Source: Duganella sp. CF517 (GTDB taxonomy: Bacteria; Pseudomonadota; Gammaproteobacteria; Burkholderiales; Burkholderiaceae_D). From it: a stretch of 64,000 bases of DNA. Numbering within the stretch: position 1 is the stretch's first letter; each line of letters opens with the position of its first letter. The position numbers and the translations under genes were made by a program. The notes under the pieces are model-generated. The model saw only the letters and a program-made list of their open reading frames with translations, did no database searches and had not been told where the DNA came from. The DNA is taken from contig NZ_FODC01000003.1 of assembly GCF_900110275.1 (NCBI RefSeq), positions 992,001-1,056,000 on the forward strand. Direction: 5' to 3'. Below are positions 16,963-24,698 of the stretch, in pieces.

Positions 16963-18129
16963 TCAGGCCACCGCTTCCGTGATCCACTTCTGGCCGCCGT
17001 GGGCGAAGCGGAACTGCTGCGCGGTGAAGCGCGACTTGGCGTAATCGTGCACGCGATCGACCGTGTAGCTGCCTTTGAAGCAGATCATCTCCACCACGCC
17101 GCTGGCGTTGGCGGTCAATTCCTCGGCGCTGCTGATGGCGGTTTGCGTGGCCGGGTCGTACAGCCGTCCGGCATAGGTCTGGCGCGCGATGAACGGCGAC
17201 AGGAAGCGCAGCAACTCCCAACCGTCCTTGTCGACGGTTGCCTGGAACAGGTGGCGCGCGGCGGTGCCCAGCAGGTCCAGCCCCGGCGACTCGTACAAGC
17301 CGCGGCCCTTGGTGCCGTTCATGCGGTTTTCCAGTACGTTCTTGAGCAGCACGCCATTGCGGCCGGCGATCTGGTTCGCCATGGCGATGGCGCCGTGGGC
17401 GCTCAACTCCACGTCGTTGATGGCGACCGGCAGTCCGTGCTTGAAGGTGATCGAGCAGCGCTCCGGCCGGTCCGGCGAGTCGGCCACGCGCACGCCCATG
17501 ATCGGCGTCACAGAGTCGGTCGGATTGGACAGCAGCTCGACCTCGCGGTTCTCGTGCGAGACGCCACCAAGGTTGGCGTCGACCGAGTGGTGCGCCTTGC
17601 CGAGCATCAGGGTCTGGTCGGCGTCGGCGACGAAATCGCTCATCGCCACGCGGCTGCGGAAGCGCTCCGCGGTGGTCGGATCTTCCCACGGCGAGAACGG
17701 CAGGATCTCCGGCGCGAACATCTTCAGGTAATACGTGAAGCGGAATTCGTCATTTCCGCCGTGGACCGCGCCGTGCGCCAGCACATTGCACTGCTGCTCG
17801 CGCAGCGCCGCGACCAGCCCCTTTACGGTCACCGCGCGCGCGATGCCGGTGGTGTTCCAATAACCGCCGTCGTACTGGGCCTGGGCCCGCACCGCCTGCA
17901 GGAAGACTTGCGCGATCTCCTCTCTCAGGTCGATCACCTTGGTGTCCTGCATCAGATCGATATTGCCGGCGCAGTAGTCGTGCCCCTCGTCGCCTGGCTG
18001 TCCGATGTCGACGGTGAACTGGTCGTAGGCCACGCCCTCTTCCTTCAGGCGCTGTGTGATGAACAAGCTAACCAGTCCGCCCGAAGCGCAGATGCCGATT
18101 TTTTTACCTTTGAGTTCTGAGAATTTCAA
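16963..18129 (-). CDS. Argininosuccinate-synthase-like protein with altered PP-loop
   Basis: A 388-residue protein of the argininosuccinate synthase (N-type ATP pyrophosphatase) family. ArgG normally condenses citrulline with aspartate. The N-terminal loop reads CASGGLVSLF (residues 14-23) instead of SGGLDTS: the conserved Asp is Val20 and the Thr is gone. VLAHGAVHGGNDEFRF matches the ArgG block with H-G-x-x-x-x-G-N-D-x-x-R-F, so substrate-site residues are largely kept. FSPWEDP and the C-terminal multimerisation region are present. It is therefore either a divergent paralogue using another ureido or carboxylate acceptor, or a non-catalytic homologue. It lies second in the operon, and no argininosuccinate lyase is adjacent. 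Confidence 0.85.
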   Translation of the reverse strand: MKFSELKGKKIGICASGGLVSLFITQRLKEEGVAYDQFTVDIGQPGDEGHDYCAGNIDLMQDTKVIDLREEIAQVFLQAVRAQAQYDGGYWNTTGIARAVTVKGLVAALREQQCNVLAHGAVHGGNDEFRFTYYLKMFAPEILPFSPWEDPTTAERFRSRVAMSDFVADADQTLMLGKAHHSVDANLGGVSHENREVELLSNPTDSVTPIMGVRVADSPDRPERCSITFKHGLPVAINDVELSAHGAIAMANQIAGRNGVLLKNVLENRMNGTKGRGLYESPGLDLLGTAARHLFQATVDKDGWELLRFLSPFIARQTYAGRLYDPATQTAISSAEELTANASGVVEMICFKGSYTVDRVHDYAKSRFTAQQFRFAHGGQKWITEAVA

Positions 18130-18199
18130 GATGATGTCCTTGAGGGTTGCGGTTGACGGCGCGGGCGCCGCGGGAGACGAAACGGTTACGGCTAAAGGG

Positions 18200-19183
18200 C
18201 TACTGCGACCACCAGGTCGGCTCGCGGTCCCAGCGATGCCGGCGCAGCAGCTCCAGCGTGTGCGGGTCGAGCGGCTCGGCGCCGGAACAAGCCAGGTTGG
18301 CGTCCACGTGCGCCACCGAGCGCATGCCGGGAATCACGGTGGCCACCGAATCGCTGGCGAGGATGAAGCGCAGCGCCATGCGCGCCATGTTCGCGTCAGC
18401 CGGCAGCGCGGCGCGCAGCGCTTCCACCCGCGCCAACGTCGGCGCCAGGTTCTCGGGGACGAAATAGCTGGCGCGCCAGTCGCCTTCGGGCCAGGTGGTG
18501 GTTTCGCGCAGCATGCCGGTCAGCGAGCCCTCGTCGAACGGCACCCGGGCGATGACGCCGATATCGAGTTCGCGGCACAACGGGAACAGCTGGTCCTGCG
18601 GCGCCTGGTCGAAGATGTTGTAGATCACCTGCACCGAATCGATCAATCCGGTGCGCAGCGTGTCGAGCACATTGGCCGGTTCCCAGCGATTGACGCTGAT
18701 GCCGACGCCGCCGATCATCCCCTGGCGCTTCAAGTCCTCGACCGCGCGCTGCCAGGATTGCTCGCCGGCCCAAGCGTCTTCCCAGACGTGGAACTGCAGC
18801 AGGTCGATCGAATCGGCGCCGAGGCATTCCAGGCTGCGGCCGACGTATTCATGGATGTGCGCCGCCGGGAAGATGTCCTCGATACGGTCGCCTCGGCGCG
18901 ACGGCCACTCGCGGTTTTTCGGCGGCACCTTGGTGGCCACGTACAGCTTCTTTTCCGGATGGTCGCGCAACGCGCTGCCCAGCATGCGCTCACTCTCGCC
19001 GCGCCCGTAGATCCAGGCCGTGTCGAAGAAGTTACAGCCAGCGGCGATCGCGTGGTGCAGCGCCTCCATGCCGGCGCTGGGGCTCGACCCGGTCCATCCG
19101 CCCTCGCCGCCGGCCACGCCCCACATGCCATAACCGACGTCGGAAACCTGCCAGGCCAACCGGCCAAAACGACGATATCTCAT
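18200..19183 (-). CDS. Aldo/keto reductase
   Basis: A 327-residue NAD(P)H-dependent (alpha/beta)8 reductase. The tetrad is visible: Asp and Tyr in FFDTAWIYGRGESE, Lys in YVATKVPPK, and His in LLQFHVWED. The C-terminal cofactor-binding block includes VIPGMRS. It is the first gene of the nine-gene minus-strand operon. It probably reduces the aldehyde released by the NRPS-like reductase domain, or another carbonyl intermediate. The intergenic region to the divergent LysR gene (134 bases) holds two inverted repeats likely to control the operon. Confidence 0.9.
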   Translation of the reverse strand: MRYRRFGRLAWQVSDVGYGMWGVAGGEGGWTGSSPSAGMEALHHAIAAGCNFFDTAWIYGRGESERMLGSALRDHPEKKLYVATKVPPKNREWPSRRGDRIEDIFPAAHIHEYVGRSLECLGADSIDLLQFHVWEDAWAGEQSWQRAVEDLKRQGMIGGVGISVNRWEPANVLDTLRTGLIDSVQVIYNIFDQAPQDQLFPLCRELDIGVIARVPFDEGSLTGMLRETTTWPEGDWRASYFVPENLAPTLARVEALRAALPADANMARMALRFILASDSVATVIPGMRSVAHVDANLACSGAEPLDPHTLELLRRHRWDREPTWWSQ

Positions 19184-19243
19184 AAGCTCATCCGCTTTTC
19201 GTTGAAATTCCAGTGCGTTTAGTATGAAAGTTTTAGCAACGAA

Positions 19244-19262
19244 AACATAATATCAATATGTT
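19244..19262. promoter_or_regulatory. Inverted repeat, candidate LysR-type operator 1
   Basis: AACATA, seven bases, TATGTT: a perfect 6-7-6 inverted repeat containing the ATA-N7-TAT core common in LysR-regulator sites. It lies between the divergent aldo/keto reductase and LysR genes. Confidence 0.55.
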
Positions 19263-19287
19263 CACACCCTATTCATTCCTGATATAG

Positions 19288-19301
19288 TTCAGTGATCTGA
19301 A
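19288..19301. promoter_or_regulatory. Inverted repeat, candidate LysR-type operator 2
   Basis: TTCAG-TGAT-CTGAA, a perfect 5-4-5 inverted repeat 17 bases before the lysR-like ATG, suited to autorepression. It is centred about 41 bases from the first repeat, roughly four helical turns. Confidence 0.45.
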
Positions 19302-19317
19302 TTCAAACGGGACTTTT

Positions 19318-20238
19318 ATGGGCTTCACTTTTCGCCACGTCGAGGTGTTTTGGGCGGTGATGACGTCGGGCAGCACGACCGGCGCGGCCGAAATCCTGCA
19401 CACCTCGCAACCGACCATCAGCCGGGAATTGAGCCGGTTCGAGAAGCTGTCGCAGCTGACGCTGTTCAAGCGCAGCGGCGGCAAGCTGGTGCCGACCGAG
19501 CATGGGCTGATGCTGTTCGACGAGGTCCAGCGCAGCTATCTGGGGTTGGAACGGATCGGCAACGCGATCGAGGCGCTGCGCCATTTCCGCCAGGGCCAGA
19601 TCGCCGTGGCCTGCCTGCCGGCGTTTTCAAGCACGCTGCTGCCGCGCGCGAGCCAGCATTTCTGCAGCAAGTTCCCCGGGGTGAGCTTGAATGTGACGCC
19701 GCTCGAAAGTCCCGCCTTGCAGGAGTCGCTGACCAGCCAGCGCTATCACCTGGGGCTGACCGAGGAGCCGGGTATTCCACCGGGGACCAAGATGGAAGCG
19801 CTGCTGACGATGGATGTGGTGTGCGTGCTGCCGCCGCGCCATCGCCTGTGCGAAAAGCGCACGCTGACGCCGCAGGATTTTGCGGGCATCGATTTCGTGT
19901 ACCTGGCGGCCGGCGACCCGTATCGCAAGATGGTCGACAACACGTTCCGCGAGCATGGCGTCGAACGCAGGATGGTGGTCGAGACGCACAGCGCGGCGGC
20001 GGTGTGCGCCACGGTGAGCCTGGGTGTCGGGGTGGCGATCGTCAATCCGCTGACGGCGCTGGAGTATGCCAGGAGCGGGCTGCAGATACGCCGCTTCTCG
20101 CATCCGGTGCCGTATTCGGTGAATCTGGTGACGCCGCTGTTCCGGCCGGATTCGGAGAGCGTCAACCGCTTCATCGACGCGCTGCATCACAGCTGCCGGC
20201 AAATCAGCACGGAGCTGGAGGCGATCACCGCGAGTTGA
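19318..20238 (+). CDS. lysR: LysR-type activator closely resembling LysR of lysA
   Basis: A 306-residue LysR-family regulator. Winged helix at about 5-63 (GAAEILHTSQPTISRELSRFE), co-inducer domain about 90-300. From memory of E. coli LysR, the diaminopimelate-responsive activator of lysA, several blocks match closely: HTSQPTISREL, VVETHSAAAVCATV, VGVAIVNPLTALEYA and SGLQIRRFS. It is divergent from an operon that contains a lysA-like gene five genes in, so it probably controls that operon. Diaminopimelate or a product-pathway metabolite is the likely co-inducer. The start ATG is the one nearest the helix-turn-helix. It converges on the sigma-54 activator gene with a 20-base gap. Confidence 0.88.
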   Translation: MGFTFRHVEVFWAVMTSGSTTGAAEILHTSQPTISRELSRFEKLSQLTLFKRSGGKLVPTEHGLMLFDEVQRSYLGLERIGNAIEALRHFRQGQIAVACLPAFSSTLLPRASQHFCSKFPGVSLNVTPLESPALQESLTSQRYHLGLTEEPGIPPGTKMEALLTMDVVCVLPPRHRLCEKRTLTPQDFAGIDFVYLAAGDPYRKMVDNTFREHGVERRMVVETHSAAAVCATVSLGVGVAIVNPLTALEYARSGLQIRRFSHPVPYSVNLVTPLFRPDSESVNRFIDALHHSCRQISTELEAITAS

Positions 20239-20258
20239 TGATCAAATGTGCCCGCGCT

Positions 20259-22103
20259 TCATCCTTCCTGTAATTTCTTCATTCGGTACGACAGCTGCGG
20301 GCGCGTGAGGCCCAGCATGCGCGCGGCGGCCGACAGGTTGCCGTCGGCGCGCTTCACCGCCGCCAGTATCAACGTGCTTTCCAGCGCGTCCAGCGACCAT
20401 TCCTGCGCTTTGCCGTTCGCGGCGTCGCCGAGCATCCCCGGCAGAACATCCAACAGCTCCGAACTGACCGTCGCCGCGGGCATTGCGCCCTGGCTGGTCA
20501 ACCTGCCCGTCTGCGCCAGCGAAAAATACGACGCCTGCGATTCCTCCCCGCTGGTGAACAAATGCGGCAAATCGATCGGTCCATCCTCGTTGGCGTAGAT
20601 CACGCCGCGCTCGACCAGGTTTTGCAGCTCCCGGATATTCCCCGGGAAGTGATAAGTGAGCAGCGCGTCGACCGCGCGCGCCGTGAACCCGGTCAACCGC
20701 CGCTGATGCTTTTGACCGTAATGCCGCATGAAATACCCCATCAACAGCGGAATGTCGTCGCGGCGGTCGCGCAGCGGCGGCAGGTGGATCGGGAACACGT
20801 TCAAGCGGAAGAACAAATCCTCCCTGAAGCGCCCCTGCCGAATTTCCTCGCGCAGATCGACATTGGTCGCCGCCACGACCCGCACATCGACCTTGACGCT
20901 GCGCACCCCGCCGACCCGCTCGACCTCCCCCTCCTGCAACGCGCGCAGCAGCTTGCCCTGCGCGACCAGGCTCAAAGTCGCGATCTCGTCGAGGAACAAG
21001 GTGCCGCCGCTGGCGCGCTCGAAACGCCCGGGCCGCGACTGCGTGGCGCCGGTGAAGGCGCCCCGCTCGACGCCGAACAATTCGGATTCGATCAGTGTCT
21101 CCGGTATCGCCGCGCAGTTGACGGCGACGAAGGGCTGCTCCTTGCGCTTGCCGATCTGGTGCAGCATATAGGCGAATAGCTCCTTGCCGACGCCGGATTC
21201 GCCGGTGAACAGCACCGTGGCCGCCGTCGGCGCCACCCGCTTGAGCATATGGCAGGCGGCGTTGAAAGCCGACGACACGCCCACCATCTCCTTGTCCGCG
21301 TAGGGCCGCTCGTCGTCGCCGGCCAGTATCGCCGCCTTCTGGTGCGCGTGCGGTTCGCTGTAGGCGGTGGTGCTGACAAAGGCCTCGGCGTTCAGGAAGC
21401 GCAAGTCCTCCTCGACGTTGTCCCACTCGTCGGCCGGCTTGCCGATCAGGCGGCAGTGCTTGTGCCCCATCGACATGCATTCGATCTCGCGATAGATCGT
21501 CAGGCGGCCGATCATCGCGCTGGTGTAGCCGATCGCGTAGCCGGTCTGCATCCAGCACGCCGGCTCGGTGCCGATGCCGAAATCGGCGGTATGCACCTCG
21601 TCCTCGCCGGAGTGGTGCCAAAGGAATTCGCCGCGATAGGTGCCCAGTTCCACGTCGAATTCGAAGTGCAGCGCCTCGACCTTGACCGCGCCCTCCAGCG
21701 AGTGCATGCGCGGGCCGGCGGAAAACAGCGCCGCCGGATCGGCATCCGGCCAGCGCTCGCGCAGCAGTTGGGCGTCGCGCGCGCCGGCCGAATAACCGAC
21801 CCGCGTCAACAAGCCGCGCGTGCGCTCCGCCCCTATGCTCTCGAGCAGTTCGCGCCGCAGCGAACCGAGTGACGTCATGTGCACCAGCTGCATGCGCTGG
21901 CCATTCAACCAGATGCGTCCATCGCCCGGCGAAAAATGCAGGCTTTGGGTGATGTCGTCCAGGGTCGGCGCCGCGCCCTCGTTCAAGTGGGCGCTGTCTC
22001 CCCGGTGCAGCATCTTGCCGGTGGCCTGCGATACCTCCGCCAGCGAAACGCGTTCACGCTTGCTCATGTCTCCGCCTTCTTCATTTTTTATCAAATCATA
22101 CAT
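20259..22103 (-). CDS. XylR/DmpR-type sigma-54-dependent activator
   Basis: A 614-residue bacterial enhancer-binding protein. N-terminal XylR_N-type sensor (about 60-165) and V4R domain (about 170-235, ending ECMSMGHKHCRL). A linker leads to the AAA+ domain (about 285-520) with Walker A GESGVGKE, the GAFTGA loop that contacts sigma-54, and Walker B GGTLFLDEIA. The C-terminal Fis-type helix-turn-helix is NLSAAARMLGLTRPQLSYRM. XylR-type sensors bind aromatic effectors directly. It is divergent from the aldehyde dehydrogenase operon, with a UAS palindrome 16 bases upstream of its start and a -24/-12 promoter beyond. ATG 22103 has AGGAGA upstream; M13 is an alternative start with closer GGAG spacing. 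Confidence 0.93.
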   Translation of the reverse strand: MYDLIKNEEGGDMSKRERVSLAEVSQATGKMLHRGDSAHLNEGAAPTLDDITQSLHFSPGDGRIWLNGQRMQLVHMTSLGSLRRELLESIGAERTRGLLTRVGYSAGARDAQLLRERWPDADPAALFSAGPRMHSLEGAVKVEALHFEFDVELGTYRGEFLWHHSGEDEVHTADFGIGTEPACWMQTGYAIGYTSAMIGRLTIYREIECMSMGHKHCRLIGKPADEWDNVEEDLRFLNAEAFVSTTAYSEPHAHQKAAILAGDDERPYADKEMVGVSSAFNAACHMLKRVAPTAATVLFTGESGVGKELFAYMLHQIGKRKEQPFVAVNCAAIPETLIESELFGVERGAFTGATQSRPGRFERASGGTLFLDEIATLSLVAQGKLLRALQEGEVERVGGVRSVKVDVRVVAATNVDLREEIRQGRFREDLFFRLNVFPIHLPPLRDRRDDIPLLMGYFMRHYGQKHQRRLTGFTARAVDALLTYHFPGNIRELQNLVERGVIYANEDGPIDLPHLFTSGEESQASYFSLAQTGRLTSQGAMPAATVSSELLDVLPGMLGDAANGKAQEWSLDALESTLILAAVKRADGNLSAAARMLGLTRPQLSYRMKKLQEG

Positions 22104-22118
22104 CGGTAATTCTCCTGG

Positions 22119-22134
22119 TTGATCATTTGATCAA
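22119..22134. promoter_or_regulatory. Upstream activator sequence palindrome
   Basis: TTGATCATTTGATCAA, an inverted repeat TTGATC-N4-GATCAA, one base from the fully symmetrical form and close to the TTGATCAATTGATCAA-type sites described for XylR-class activators. It is centred about 147 bases before the expected start of the sigma-54 transcript and lies in the activator's own leader. Confidence 0.75.
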
Positions 22135-22245
22135 GCGGCCGGACCGCCGCAATTTTGCTGCGGCGCGCAACCGCGCGTTTCGAATTCGCCCGCCAGCCCG
22201 GCGAACCGCGCATGGTGCGTCGCACTAATGCAAAACCACATAACG

Positions 22246-22262
22246 CTGGCACGCAACTTGTA
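22246..22262 (+). promoter_or_regulatory. Sigma-54 (-24/-12) promoter
   Basis: CTGGCACGCAACTTGTA matches the -24 box fully (CTGGCACG). The -12 box is TTGTA instead of TTGCA. Spacing between the GG at 22248-22249 and the G at 22260 is correct. Transcription should begin near 22273, giving a leader of about 90 bases before the ATG at 22365. Confidence 0.88.
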
Positions 22263-22364
22263 ATAGCTAAGCAAAGAGCGGCAAGCGGACCTTATGCAAC
22301 TAGCGTGCTAGCCGGCGCGTTGGGAGTTCCGATTTGCCCCGTCCAATCAACCAAGGAGACAGAC

Positions 22365-23846
22365 ATGAGCGACATCCCCGGCGCCGGCGGCGCCTTCCTC
22401 ACCCCAGCCATCTGGCGCGACCGCATCTTCAACGGCGAATGGATCGCCGCCCAGGGAGGCGCCCACGTATTCACGGAGCCGGCCACCGGCGAGCAGTTGG
22501 GCCGCATCGGCCTGGCCAACGCTGCCGACGTGCTGGCCGCCGGCGTCCGGGCGCGCGCGGCGCAAAAAGCCTGGGCCAAGGCGGACTACAAGGAACGCGC
22601 GGCGATCTTCCGCCGCGCGGCCATCCTGATCGCGCAAAACCACGACGAGCTGTCGACGTGGATCGTGCGCGAAACGGGCGCCATCCGGCCCAAGGCGGAC
22701 CTGGAACTGCGCGAAGCCACCGCCCACCTGCAGGAGGCGGCGGCCATGCTGACGCAGCCCAAGGGCCAGTTGCTGGCCTCCGCCACCGGCACGATGAGCA
22801 TCGCGCGGCGCGTGCCGCACGGCGTGGTCGGCGTGATCTCGCCGTTCAACTTCCCGCTGATCCTGTCGATCCGCTCGATCGCGCCGGCGCTCGCCACCGG
22901 CAACGCCGTGGTCCATAAGCCGGACCTGCAAACACCGATCAGCGGCGGCGTGCTGATCGCCCGCATCTTCGAGGCGGCCGGCCTGCCCAAGGGCCTGCTG
23001 CACGTGCTGCCGGGCGGCGCCGACGCCGGCCAGGCCATGTGCAGCCATCCGGATATCGGCATGATCGCCTTCACCGGATCGACGGCGGCGGGCCACAGCG
23101 TCGGCGAGCTGGCCGGGCGCCACCTGAAGAAGATGTCGCTCGAACTGGGCGGAAAAAACTCGCTGATCATCCTCGACGACGCCGATCCGGACATCGCCGC
23201 CTCCAACGTGGCCTGGGCCACCTTCCTGCACCAGGGCCAGATCTGCATGTGCGCCGGCCGCATCCTGCTCCAGCGCGGCATCGCCGACGCGGTGATCCAG
23301 CGCCTGGCCCACAAGGCGCGCCACCTGCCGGTCGGCGATCCGATGGGCGGCGACGTCGCGCTCGGGCCGCTGATCAGCGCGCGCCAGGTCCAGCGCCTGC
23401 ATTCCATCGTCGAGGACAGCGTCGGCGACGGCGCCACCCTGCTGGCCGGCGGCACCTATGACCGGCAGTTCTACAAGCCCACCGTGCTGACCGGCGTGCG
23501 CCCCGGCATGCGCTGCTTCGAGGAGGAGCTGTTCGGCCCAGTGGCGTCGATCACCGTGTTCGACACCGACGAAGAAGGCATCGCGCTGGCCTCGGCCACC
23601 ACCGGCTGCCTGGCGCTGGGCGTGATCACGCCCAATCTCGCCCGCGCGATGCGCATCGCCGACAGCGTGCCATCCGGGCACGTGCACATCAACGACCAGA
23701 CCGTGCTGGCCGAGGCGCACGCGCCGTTCGGCGGCGGCGGAACCTCGGGCAACGGCGGCCGCCATGGCGGCAACGTCGACTGGGACGAATTCACGCAGCT
23801 GCAATGGCTCACGATCAAGACGGAAGCGCCGCGCTACCCGTTCTGA
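22365..23846 (+). CDS. Benzaldehyde/vanillin-type aldehyde dehydrogenase (NAD+)
   Basis: A 493-residue aldehyde dehydrogenase superfamily enzyme. Rossmann and catalytic elements: ISPFNFPL, FTGSTAAG, LELGGKNS with the general-base Glu, and catalytic C294 in HQGQICMCAGR. GNGGRHGGNVDWDEFTQLQW near the C-terminus is typical of the benzaldehyde/vanillin (XylC/Vdh) branch. It oxidises an aromatic aldehyde to the acid in the cytosol. First gene of the sigma-54-driven operon. ATG 22365 follows AAGGAGACAG; the in-frame extension upstream to 22155 overlaps the promoter and is not coding. Confidence 0.9.
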   Translation: MSDIPGAGGAFLTPAIWRDRIFNGEWIAAQGGAHVFTEPATGEQLGRIGLANAADVLAAGVRARAAQKAWAKADYKERAAIFRRAAILIAQNHDELSTWIVRETGAIRPKADLELREATAHLQEAAAMLTQPKGQLLASATGTMSIARRVPHGVVGVISPFNFPLILSIRSIAPALATGNAVVHKPDLQTPISGGVLIARIFEAAGLPKGLLHVLPGGADAGQAMCSHPDIGMIAFTGSTAAGHSVGELAGRHLKKMSLELGGKNSLIILDDADPDIAASNVAWATFLHQGQICMCAGRILLQRGIADAVIQRLAHKARHLPVGDPMGGDVALGPLISARQVQRLHSIVEDSVGDGATLLAGGTYDRQFYKPTVLTGVRPGMRCFEEELFGPVASITVFDTDEEGIALASATTGCLALGVITPNLARAMRIADSVPSGHVHINDQTVLAEAHAPFGGGGTSGNGGRHGGNVDWDEFTQLQWLTIKTEAPRYPF

Positions 23847-23875
23847 CATCACACCAATAACCACAAGGAGACAGC

Positions 23876-24643
23876 ATGAAGTTACGTAACAAGACCGTCG
23901 TCGTCACCGGCGCCGCCTCGGGCATCGGCGCCGAGGTGGCGCGGCTGGCGCGCTTCGAGGGCGCCACCGTCATCGGCATGGACCGCAACGATCCTGGCCT
24001 CACGCTGGACGGCTTCGTGGCCGTGGACCTGAGCAGCACCGGCAGCATCGACGACGCCATCGCCAAACTGCCGCAGCGCGTGGACGCCTTATGCAATATC
24101 GCCGGCGTGCCGGGCACCGCCAATCCGGCGCTGCTGGCCAAGGTCAATTACCTCGGCCTGCGCTACCTGACCTCCGGCCTGCTGCCGCGCATGCCGGCCG
24201 GCGGCGCCATCGTCAACGTCGCCTCCATCCTCGGCGCCGAATGGCCGACGCGCCTCGACCTGCACAAGGAACTTGCGGCCACCGAGGGCTTCGCGGCCGG
24301 CCAGGCCTGGCTGGACCAGCATCCGGTGCCGGAGGAAACCTGCTACCAGTACTTCAAGGAGGCGCTGATCGTCTGGACCTACGCCCAATCGCAGAAATGG
24401 TTTTTGGAGCATTCGGTGCGCATGAACAGCATCGCCCCGGGCCCGGTGTTTACCCCCATCCTCGGCGACTTCGTCTCCATGCTGGGCGAGGAGCGCGTGC
24501 AGCGCGACGCCCACCGCATGAAGCGCCCGGCCTACGCCGACGAAATCGCCGCCGTCGTCGGTTTCCTGTGCAGCGACGAGTCGCGCTGGATCAGCGGCGT
24601 CAACATCCCTGTCGATGGAGGACTGGCCTCGACCTTTATCTGA
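23876..24643 (+). CDS. SDR dehydrogenase, coniferyl-alcohol dehydrogenase-like
   Basis: A 255-residue short-chain dehydrogenase. NAD-binding VTGAASGIGAE, NIAGVPG (NNAG-type motif), and catalytic Tyr/Lys within CYQYFKEAL. MNSIAPGPVFTPIL and the C-terminal IPVDGG are typical. The insert EWPTRLDLHKELAATEGF before the active site resembles coniferyl-alcohol dehydrogenase (CalA) and related 3-alpha-hydroxysteroid-type SDRs. It probably oxidises a primary or benzylic alcohol to the aldehyde that the upstream enzyme then oxidises. A strong AAGGAGACAG site precedes the ATG, 29 bases after the ALDH stop. Confidence 0.86.
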   Translation: MKLRNKTVVVTGAASGIGAEVARLARFEGATVIGMDRNDPGLTLDGFVAVDLSSTGSIDDAIAKLPQRVDALCNIAGVPGTANPALLAKVNYLGLRYLTSGLLPRMPAGGAIVNVASILGAEWPTRLDLHKELAATEGFAAGQAWLDQHPVPEETCYQYFKEALIVWTYAQSQKWFLEHSVRMNSIAPGPVFTPILGDFVSMLGEERVQRDAHRMKRPAYADEIAAVVGFLCSDESRWISGVNIPVDGGLASTFI

Positions 24644-24698
24644 CATCCAAAACCGCGGCACCGAGAACCACCCATAAAACTAAAACCAGGAGACAGCA

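Noticed and set aside
20236..20246. TTGATGATCAA palindrome between the LysR and sigma-54 activator stop codons
   Set aside because: It resembles half of the UAS but lies at two gene ends far from any promoter, and part of it is coding sequence.
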